Shown piece after piece: positions 7,036-11,148 of a stretch of 11,148 bases of DNA. Source of the DNA: Sulfurovum sp. (GTDB lineage: Bacteria; Campylobacterota; Campylobacteria; Campylobacterales; Sulfurovaceae); the NCBI GenBank assembly GCA_015493425.1, contig WGDG01000257.1:1-11148 (forward strand), in the 5' to 3' direction. The notes below the pieces were generated by a model. The model ran no database searches. It saw only the letters and a list, made by a program, of their open reading frames with translations, and had not been told where the DNA came from. The number at the start of each line of letters is the position of its first letter. Position 1 is the stretch's first letter. Made by a program: the position numbers and the translations under genes.

Positions 7036-7259
7036 ATATACCCTCTCTTCACCATCCCCACAGCCATCGCCAATGACATACCGTCATTATGATACCCTTC
7101 CGTATGACAATTCTCACAGGTATCCCCACACTCAAACTCCAGATCTTCAACGATCTCTTCCCACTTGTCGATCTTGTTCTGCTTGATATAGTTTGCTATC
7201 TCTCCCAATGTTTTATTGTGACAATAACATATCATCATATCCCGTGTCGGCATTTCCAT
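7032..7259 (-). CDS. Small BFD-like cysteine protein, putative [2Fe-2S] binder
   Basis: A 75-residue protein with an N-terminal CYC (C11, C13), a helix LGEIANYIKQN (18-28), and C44-x3-C48-x2-C51 in the CGDTCENC segment, then a C-terminal helix. The C-x-C pair, a gap of about 35 residues and C-x2-C match the layout of bacterioferritin-associated ferredoxin (BFD)-type [2Fe-2S] domains; C44 is an extra cysteine. The assignment rests on this spacing only. Function in electron transfer or iron handling is inference, and no bacterioferritin gene is in the window. The start ATG at 7259 has AAGGTG 6 nt upstream; ATGs at 7238 and 7235, just before the CYC motif, are alternatives. The stop TAG interlocks with the DksA-like stop. 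Confidence 0.65.
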   Translation of the reverse strand: MEMPTRDMMICYCHNKTLGEIANYIKQNKIDKWEEIVEDLEFECGDTCENCHTEGYHNDGMSLAMAVGMVKRGYI

Positions 7260-7281
7260 CGCTCACACCTTGTAAATAGAA

Positions 7282-7299
7282 GCTTTTTATCAGAAAAGC
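7282..7299 (-). terminator. Weak hairpin between the S24 repressor and the BFD-like gene
   Basis: On the minus strand GCTTTT-ctgata-AAAAGC (7299-7282) is followed by a T-rich stretch. The stem is only six pairs with two G/C, so termination of the upstream repressor transcript is possible but weakly supported. The 7260-7337 gap also carries a degenerate heptamer repeat. Confidence 0.25.
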
Positions 7300-7307
7300 A
7301 TACCACA

Positions 7308-7331
7308 ACTCTTCACTATTAATGCTTCACT
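7308..7331. repeat. Degenerate heptamer repeat (ACTCTTC type)
   Basis: Successive 7-nt units ACTCTTC, ACTATTA, ATGCTTC and a partial ACT run end to end. The units resemble those at 10029-10059 (ACTATTC and ACTCTTC), so the two sites appear related. Degeneracy suggests an old copy. Confidence 0.45.
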
Positions 7332-7337
7332 TGAAAA

Positions 7338-7991
7338 CTACAGGCTTTCAATGTTCCCTACAACTTTACCGACAATAGTTACCTCTTCAGGAGAAAGTAC
7401 TTCCGGGGAATACGCTTTGTTATCCGATATCAGTTCTACCATCCCATCTGCACGCTGGCGGATACGCTTGATAAAAAGTCCGGCCGTAGTAGCAGCGATA
7501 AAAATACCGTCTTTGTTAATGTTTGTCTGTGTTCGGTCTACAAAAACAATACTGCCATCCTGCAGTGTCGGTTCCATAGACTCTCCGTCAACATGGATCG
7601 CTTCAAGCTGGGTATTCCCAAGCCCTACCATATTATGCATGATTTTTTCATCGACTCTGATGGTCTCATAGTTCTCGTCAAAGACCTCTGCACCGCCTCC
7701 CGCACTTGCACGGATATCGGCAAAATAGCGCACATGAAAGAACTTCTCCGTCTGCTCTTTGAGCATATCAACTGCCTGATCAAAAAAGAGCCAGTTGGCA
7801 GAGATCTTTTTCAGTGCACAAAACTCCAGTATCTCTTCATAGGGAATAGAGTTGCGTTTCTTCATGGTCGCAAAGGTTGCCTGTGGAATTCCCAGTGCAT
7901 TGGCAACATCTTTGTCAAATACCTTGCCACCGATCTTCGTTTCGGAAATAATATCTTTAAGCTTTTCAATAATCTCTGTCATATTGAGCAT
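7338..7991 (-). CDS. CI/LexA-like repressor with S24 peptidase domain
   Basis: A 217-residue regulator. An N-terminal phage CI-type helix-turn-helix covers about 22-70 (DKDVANALGIPQATFATMKKR, 27-46 region, then ISANWLFF). A linker leads to an S24/LexA-like C-terminal domain with GESMEP (S138 as nucleophile), FIKR (K175 as general base) and a candidate Ala-Gly self-cleavage site, A97-G98 in RASAGGGAE. Family knowledge: such proteins repress target promoters and cleave themselves when RecA filaments form. Canonical LexA is absent from well-studied Campylobacterota such as Campylobacter and Helicobacter, so this is a candidate damage- or stress-responsive switch; that is inference. The start at 7991 has AAGGAG 6 nt upstream. 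It is divergent from a 37-residue micro-ORF across a repeat-rich region. Confidence 0.87.
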   Translation of the reverse strand: MLNMTEIIEKLKDIISETKIGGKVFDKDVANALGIPQATFATMKKRNSIPYEEILEFCALKKISANWLFFDQAVDMLKEQTEKFFHVRYFADIRASAGGGAEVFDENYETIRVDEKIMHNMVGLGNTQLEAIHVDGESMEPTLQDGSIVFVDRTQTNINKDGIFIAATTAGLFIKRIRQRADGMVELISDNKAYSPEVLSPEEVTIVGKVVGNIESL

Positions 7992-8012
7992 TGTAAACTC
8001 CTTTTCTTAATT

Positions 8013-8065
8013 AATATTTCAAATAATACCAATATTTTCTTAAAAGTATGACAATTTGAAATATT
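8013..8065. promoter_or_regulatory. Inverted-repeat operator candidates of the repressor/micro-ORF region
   Basis: AATATTTCAAAT (8013-8024) and its exact inverse ATTTGAAATATT (8054-8065) are 29 nt apart. Other repeated words in the same gap are ACAATTTGA (8051-8059 and 8092-8100) and AAGTAT (8044-8049, 8080-8085, 8107-8112). Repetition of short words in a divergent gap beside a repressor gene suggests operators for autoregulation. Which word is bound cannot be told from sequence alone. Confidence 0.5.
8023..8031 (-). promoter_or_regulatory. Extended -10 promoter of the S24 repressor gene
   Basis: On the minus strand TGG-TATTAT reads as an extended -10 (TGn plus hexamer, 8031-8023). It overlaps the left arm of the 12-bp inverted repeat, so a protein bound there would block this promoter. 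The transcript would have a leader of about 25 nt carrying AAGGAG. Confidence 0.4.
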
Positions 8066-8147
8066 TTTTACATTTGACGAAGTATTACCATACAATTTGA
8101 CATCGAAAGTATCATAAACCGAATTTTTAAAGAGAAAAGGATTTAAC

Positions 8148-8261
8148 ATGGATTACAAATTGAATAAAGAACTTCTCAGTTACGCAGTCAAAATGGGATG
8201 CAAAACCGCTTCAGATTTTGCACTGTTTCTCAAAGCAAGAGAATCAATTTTGGCACTTTAG
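8148..8261 (+). CDS. 37-residue micro-protein divergent from the repressor (unrecognised)
   Basis: The frame ATG 8148 to TAG 8259-8261 has an AAAAGG ribosome site 7 nt upstream. The protein is short, basic and predicted helical: MDYKLNKELLSYAVKMG, then a turn and TASDFALFLKARES. It has no signal or membrane span and no family I recognise. Support for reality: the stop codon overlaps the moeA stop by exactly 4 bp, as in the two other convergent pairs of this window; the ribosome site is good; and it lies directly across the control region from a CI-like repressor. The helix-turn-helix-like rhythm makes a small DNA-binding or anti-repressor role conceivable, as with Cro opposite CI, but this is speculation. 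Confidence 0.6.
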   Translation: MDYKLNKELLSYAVKMGCKTASDFALFLKARESILAL

Positions 8262-9457
8262 TCCAAAAGCATTACCATCACTTCATCTCCAACCTGCTTG
8301 GAGCTGTCCTCTTCAGAGGTAAAGAGAAGACCGATGTTGCCGAGCATGTTAGTCAAGATGGCAGATGTACCGATCTTTTTGCCTTTAAAGTCAACATAGT
8401 ACTCACCATCTACAAGAGAGATGTTGCATGCGGTAAACTCTGCCTTTTTGGCACGTTTATTAAAAGGCTCTTTGAGGGTAGCTTTAACCATCTTCAATGG
8501 ATTGGCAGCACACTGTAGTTTGGCAATCAGCGGCACCACATAGACCAGAGCCATTACCGTTGCAGAGTAGGCAAACCCGGGAAGTCCGACAATAAACTTG
8601 TCACCCTTGCGCGCGACCATAATGTGCTGCCCGGGCTTGACCCGCACCCCCTTGAAGACCACGTCACAGCCAAGCTCACGGATAACATCTTTGACAAAGT
8701 CGAAATCTCCCACACTCACACCGCCGGTTGTGACCACAATATCACTCTTTTGCAACGCATCGGATATAGCATTTGTAATGCTCTCTTTATCATCCTTGAT
8801 GCACCCAAGCTGCATCGGCAGACCGCCATACTTTTTGACAATCGCTTCAACTACATAGTTGTTCGAAGAGCGTATTTGCGCATCATTGGTCTGCACCTCT
8901 CCCAGATCGAGCAGTTCCGAACCGGTAGAGAGTACGGAAACTATTGGCTTTTCATACACTATTACATGGACAATATTCAGACTTGCCAACACACCAATAT
9001 GAGAAAAATCAATCTTGGTACCTGCGTTGATCAGGGTCTGTCCCTTAGCATAGTTCTCTCCTACCTCGCGCACGGAAAACCCTTGTGGTACCTCTTCCTT
9101 GATAATGATCTCTTCGCCATCAACTTCCACATTTTCAATCGGAATAAGCGTATCAGCCCCCTCTGGCATCAGCGATCCTGTAAAGGTTTTGATGCAAGTT
9201 CCGCCAATCACCTTGTCACGCAGTGCCGAGCCTGCCGGGTTGATACTGGCAATCTTGAGCCGTCCCATTGCCTGGTCTTCATGAATGATCGCATACCCGT
9301 CCATTGCAGAGGTCGGGAATTCCGGCGAATTGTGGTCTGCCACAATATCTTCGGCAAGCACATAGCCTACCGCTTCCATAATGTAGAGTCTTTTTGTTTT
9401 GTAATAAGCAATCTCCAGCGCATCAATAAGCGCCATCGATTCATCAAAATGCATCAT
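8258..9457 (-). CDS. moeA: Molybdopterin molybdenumtransferase MoeA
   Basis: A 399-residue cytoplasmic enzyme of normal length that inserts molybdate into adenylylated molybdopterin to give Moco. Domain landmarks are FPTSAMDGYAI (47-57), TGSLMPEGADTLIPIENV (93-110), LSTGSELLDLGE (176-187) with IRSSN (195-199), TTGGVSVGDFDFVKD (243-257) and KGVRVKPGQHIMVA (269-282). The usual GLPGNP loop reads GLPGFAYS (291-298), a variant. ATG at 9457 with AAGGA 10 nt upstream is used; 9454 is a second ATG. It is the third Moco gene after moaD and moaE, separated from moaE by 84 bp containing a heptamer repeat and a hairpin. The stop interlocks with the convergent micro-ORF. Confidence 0.95.
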   Translation of the reverse strand: MMHFDESMALIDALEIAYYKTKRLYIMEAVGYVLAEDIVADHNSPEFPTSAMDGYAIIHEDQAMGRLKIASINPAGSALRDKVIGGTCIKTFTGSLMPEGADTLIPIENVEVDGEEIIIKEEVPQGFSVREVGENYAKGQTLINAGTKIDFSHIGVLASLNIVHVIVYEKPIVSVLSTGSELLDLGEVQTNDAQIRSSNNYVVEAIVKKYGGLPMQLGCIKDDKESITNAISDALQKSDIVVTTGGVSVGDFDFVKDVIRELGCDVVFKGVRVKPGQHIMVARKGDKFIVGLPGFAYSATVMALVYVVPLIAKLQCAANPLKMVKATLKEPFNKRAKKAEFTACNISLVDGEYYVDFKGKKIGTSAILTNMLGNIGLLFTSEEDSSKQVGDEVMVMLLD

Positions 9458-9476
9458 GATGAAATATTCCTTTTCA

Positions 9477-9497
9477 ATTAAAAATTAAAAATTAAAA
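9477..9497. repeat. Heptamer tandem repeat ATTAAAA x3
   Basis: Three exact copies of the 7-nt unit ATTAAAA end to end (9477-9483, 9484-9490, 9491-9497) lie 20 bp upstream of the moeA start codon. The last copy forms part of the left arm of the adjacent hairpin. Confidence 0.6.
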
Positions 9498-9532
9498 GGG
9501 AAACTTTTTTACTTTTTGCCTTTTAATTTTTA
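9486..9532 (-). terminator. AT-rich 14-bp hairpin in the moaE-moeA gap
   Basis: TAAAAATTAAAAGG (9486-9499) pairs exactly with CCTTTTAATTTTTA (9519-9532) around a 19-nt A/T-rich loop. In the minus-strand transcript the stem is followed by a U-rich run, so it could act as a weak terminator or an mRNA processing or stability element between moaE and moeA. The low GC content of the stem keeps the call tentative. Confidence 0.4.
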
Positions 9533-9541
9533 CCTGACAGG

Positions 9542-9985
9542 TTAGGCAAGCAGCCCGCTGCCATCCATCGGCGTACTTCGGTCTTCGGCATAGATGCGTT
9601 CACCGTTTTTCACATCATACTTCCAAATAGGTGCATTTGCCTTGAAGTCCTCGACAAACTCCTCGATCAGCTCAAGTGCCACACGCCGCTTTGGGGAGAA
9701 TACTGCCGACACATACGAAGAAGTATGCACCGGCACATCTCCGATGGCGTGTGCCATCTTCACGACTGCACCGCGTTCTTTTGCCCTCTCCTGCCATGCA
9801 TCAAACCAGGCTCTCAACACCGGTTCGTAAATATCAAAGCTCAAAGCCTCTATGTCATCCTCGGCACGAATCGTACCTACAAACGGAATGTACGCCCCGT
9901 AGTTTGAGGCCGCTTCTTCATCCAGCCATCTGCCAAAGATCTCCTTGACATCCAACGGCCCTCTATATAATTCCACTGATTGCAT
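9542..9985 (-). CDS. moaE: Molybdopterin synthase catalytic subunit MoaE
   Basis: A 147-residue subunit that, with thiocarboxylated MoaD, puts the dithiolene sulfurs into precursor Z to make molybdopterin. Landmarks are YGAYIPFVGTIRAED (29-43), ALSFDIYEP (47-55), SPKRRVALELIEEFVEDFKANAPIWK (97-122) with the lysine of the PIWK block, and GERIYAEDRSTPMDGSGLL near the end. The HR pair of the common AHRxG block reads HA (79-80), and the SAHR block reads SPKR; these may be lineage traits. Start choice: ATG 9985 sits directly against an AAGAGG ribosome site, while an in-frame GTG at 9976 has ideal 9-nt spacing and would give a V/MELYRGPLDV start. The gene follows moaD across a 91-bp gap with an intrinsic-type terminator. 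Confidence 0.93.
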   Translation of the reverse strand: MQSVELYRGPLDVKEIFGRWLDEEAASNYGAYIPFVGTIRAEDDIEALSFDIYEPVLRAWFDAWQERAKERGAVVKMAHAIGDVPVHTSSYVSAVFSPKRRVALELIEEFVEDFKANAPIWKYDVKNGERIYAEDRSTPMDGSGLLA

Positions 9986-9995
9986 CCTCTTTTTG

Positions 9996-10020
9996 AATAA
10001 AAAGCATTGCAACGCAATGC
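9996..10020 (-). terminator. Intrinsic terminator between moaD and moaE
   Basis: In minus-strand sense GCATTGC-gtt-GCAATGC (10020-10004) forms a perfect 7-pair stem and is followed immediately by TTTTTATT (10003-9996). This is the classic stem plus uridine-tract layout. It ends about 5 nt before the moaE ribosome site, so it would attenuate rather than isolate moaE expression. Confidence 0.6.
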
Positions 10021-10028
10021 ATACCGAC

Positions 10029-10059
10029 ACTATTCACTATTCTCTCTTCACTCTTCACT
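10029..10059. repeat. Heptamer tandem repeat ACTATTC/ACTCTTC, about 4.4 copies
   Basis: Units ACTATTC, ACTATTC, TCTCTTC and ACTCTTC plus a partial ACT run without gaps between moaD and moaE. The unit matches that at 7308-7331. It lies just upstream, in minus-strand sense, of the terminator hairpin. Confidence 0.6.
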
Positions 10060-10076
10060 GTGGGTAAAGCAGTGCT

Positions 10077-10298
10077 TTAGCCACCGCAAACTGGCGGCAG
10101 CACAGAAATCCTGTCTCCGTCTTTCAACGGTGTGTTCAGATCGCTTACCATCGTATCATTCAGTGCCACTGCACACTTGGGAAGCCACTCTTTCACGGTA
10201 CCGTCCTCTTTGAGTTTTTCGGCGACATCAGCGAGTGTCTCAGCTTCCATCTCTACAGGTGCTTTCCCAATGGGACCCAAAAATTCTACTTTTACCAT
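10077..10298 (-). CDS. moaD: Molybdopterin synthase sulfur carrier subunit MoaD
   Basis: A 73-residue beta-grasp sulfur carrier whose C-terminal Gly-Gly is adenylylated and thiocarboxylated before donating sulfur within molybdopterin synthase. Landmarks are VKVEFLGPIGK (2-12), TLADVAEKL (21-29), VALNDTMVSDLNTPLKDGDRISVLPPVCGG (about 44-73) and the terminal GG. The residue before GG is cysteine, where serine or alanine is usual. The start at 10298 is chosen because AGAAGG lies 9 nt upstream; the ATG at 10307 directly abuts that site. A small hairpin TAAAGC-act-GCTTTA (10079-10065) covers the stop codon. It is the first gene of the moaD-moaE-moeA run and is divergent from mqnA. Confidence 0.93.
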   Translation of the reverse strand: MVKVEFLGPIGKAPVEMEAETLADVAEKLKEDGTVKEWLPKCAVALNDTMVSDLNTPLKDGDRISVLPPVCGG

Positions 10299-10339
10299 AC
10301 TTGCCATCCTTCTGCCACAGATACAAACCTGCACGCTAA

Positions 10340-10378
10340 ATTGCGCTGATTATAATTCTTGTTTGGTATAATTGCGCT
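10340..10378. promoter_or_regulatory. Divergent promoters of moaD and mqnA with a direct repeat
   Basis: The plus strand shows an extended -10, TGG-TATAAT (10364-10372), about 27 nt before the mqnA ATG. The word ATTATAAT (10349-10356) gives a TATAAT on both strands and fits a minus-strand start about 40 nt before moaD. A direct repeat ATTGCGCT (10340-10347 and 10371-10378) flanks these hexamers and may be a regulatory site. No consensus -35 is seen. Confidence 0.55.
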
Positions 10379-10401
10379 TAAATCAGTTGAGGAGGTCAAT
10401 G

Positions 10402-11055
10402 ATGGGTGTACTGTTCGGATCGATCTCCTATCTCAACCTGCTGCCCTTTCAGGTTTACCTCAAAAAGCATTTACAGAGTTCTTCCGCAAAAATGGGTTTC
10501 AGGTACAAACGTGCTGTACCCTCCCAAATTAACAAAGCCCTCAAACATAGAGCGGTACATGCCGCATTCATTTCCTCAGTTGCATCACGCAAGACAGACT
10601 GTACTGATCTTGGCATCATTGCAAAACAAAACGTTTACAGTGTCCTGCTCATTCCAGGTCAGGCACAAAATGACCCGGCATCGGCTACTTCAAACCAATT
10701 GGCCAAAGTTCTGGGTTTAAGCGGGAAGGTACTCATTGGAGATGCAGCCCTACAGTACTACCTTGAAGGCAATCCGGGTATCGACATGGCCGAGGCCTGG
10801 TATAAGCGTACCGGTCTGCCTTTTGTCTTTGCACGTCTTTGCTATAACCAACACGGTACAACCATCAAAAAGATGGCAAAACAATTTACGCATACCCATA
10901 CCCGTATTCCCCAATATATACTAAAAAAAGAGAGTAAAAAAAGAGGCATCACACCAAAACAGCTTAGCTGGTATTTGGAGCATATCCATTATGAAATGGA
11001 TTGGAAAGCGAAAAGGGGGTTGAAGAAATTCTTAGGGCTAAGGGCTAAGGGCTAA
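10402..11055 (+). CDS. mqnA: MqnA-like chorismate dehydratase (futalosine menaquinone pathway)
   Basis: A 217-residue MqnA/MqnD-family protein of the periplasmic-binding-protein-like fold. Landmarks are GSISYLNLLPFQ (6-17), VPSQINKALKHRAVHAAFISS (about 43-63), GKVLIGDAALQYY (about 112-124) and DMAEAWYKRTGLPFVFA (about 131-147). Family knowledge: MqnA dehydrates chorismate to 3-(1-carboxyvinyloxy)benzoate at the first step of futalosine-route menaquinone synthesis, used by Campylobacterota. It is shorter than many MqnA proteins (about 250-280). GGAGG stands 6 nt before the ATG at 10402; ATG 10399 is also possible. The last seven codons (LGLRAKG) and the stop are encoded by the heptamer array, so the C-terminus is probably altered beyond the natural final helix KRGLKKF. 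Confidence 0.85.
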   Translation: MGVLFGSISYLNLLPFQVYLKKHLQSSSAKMGFRYKRAVPSQINKALKHRAVHAAFISSVASRKTDCTDLGIIAKQNVYSVLLIPGQAQNDPASATSNQLAKVLGLSGKVLIGDAALQYYLEGNPGIDMAEAWYKRTGLPFVFARLCYNQHGTTIKKMAKQFTHTHTRIPQYILKKESKKRGITPKQLSWYLEHIHYEMDWKAKRGLKKFLGLRAKG

Positions 11056-11100
11056 GGGCTAAGGGCTAAGGGCTAAGGGCTAAGGGCTAAGGGCTAAGGG
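11031..11100. repeat. CTAAGGG heptamer array, nine exact copies plus one variant
   Basis: Nine exact CTAAGGG units (11038-11100) follow one variant, CTTAGGG (11031-11037). The plus strand therefore carries ten GGG runs spaced by four bases, a strong G-quadruplex pattern in both DNA and the mqnA mRNA. The array begins inside mqnA and supplies its stop. After it, 11101-11148 shows no gene I can support. Confidence 0.97.
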
Positions 11101-11148
11101 CAGATTTTTACGGCTTGGCTGAAACAAACCTTAACCGCTCCCTATCAC

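Noticed and set aside
7338..8261. Integrated prophage around the CI-like repressor
   Set aside because: No integrase, structural or replication genes; flanking genes are ordinary core metabolism.
8624..9481. A 285-residue open plus-strand frame opposite moeA
   Set aside because: It is a mirror of the moeA coding pattern; the minus frame carries every MoeA motif.
9477..10059. CRISPR array or Moco riboswitch in the Moco operon gaps
   Set aside because: Repeat units are only 7 nt without spacers, and no Moco-riboswitch-like multi-stem leader is recognisable.
11031..11100. Phase-variable on/off switch of mqnA by heptamer slippage
   Set aside because: The mqnA stop is already reached in the third exact unit, so gain or loss of later units does not change the protein unless the array collapses below three copies.
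11031..11100. Telomere or linear-replicon end because of TTAGGG-like words
   Set aside because: Sequence continues beyond the array, it is inside a gene end, and no hairpin or terminal-protein gene is near.
11108..11148. C-terminal end of a minus-strand gene stopping at 11108-11110
   Set aside because: Only about 13 codons are visible and no motif is present, so it cannot be supported.

Overview
The window reads as a chromosomal segment of a Campylobacterota bacterium (former Epsilonproteobacteria), most plausibly a Sulfurovum/Sulfurimonas-type sulfur oxidiser. The basis is the compact AT-leaning sequence, the short MqnA-type protein of the futalosine menaquinone route, a split YeeE/YedE sulfur-transport pair, a Moco operon with lineage-style MoeA and MoaE, and a tRNA-Thr(TGT)/tRNA-Tyr(GTA) pair of the kind that precedes tuf in many Proteobacteria. 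The genus is inference. No phage, IS, CRISPR or rRNA is visible.

Layout. 1-342: two minus-strand tRNA genes (Tyr truncated by the window edge) driven by a consensus sigma-70 promoter backed by phased A-tracts. 343-1514 (+): yaaA, an unlisted 34-residue membrane micro-ORF and an SUI1-type translation factor, joined with no gaps. 1511-2682 (-): a split YeeE/YedE pair behind a perfect 13-bp inverted repeat. 2775-6667 (-): a translationally coupled four-gene operon: secreted-type DUF255 thioredoxin-fold protein, an 86-residue unknown, DUF309 and a SagB-type double nitroreductase. 6697-7259: a DksA/TraR zinc-finger regulator (+) converging on a small BFD-like cysteine protein (-). 7338-8261: a CI/LexA-like S24 repressor (-) and a divergent 37-residue micro-ORF (+) around a repeat-rich control region. 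8258-10298 (-): moaD-moaE-moeA for molybdopterin assembly and molybdate insertion. 10402-11055 (+): an mqnA-like gene whose last codons lie inside a CTAAGGG heptamer array.

How the parts work together. MoaD and MoaE form molybdopterin synthase, and MoeA inserts molybdate, supplying cofactor to respiratory molybdoenzymes; the adjacent MqnA serves menaquinone, so both flanks of the divergent promoter at about 10350 support anaerobic or micro-aerobic respiration. The DksA-like protein and the tRNA promoter with its GC-rich start region fit growth-rate control. No clearly new defence or mobile system is present. The least-explained items are two micro-ORFs, the DUF255/unknown/DUF309/SagB operon, the repressor/micro-ORF control region, and intergenic tandem repeats at four places that all have a 7-bp unit, one of them a potential G-quadruplex array.
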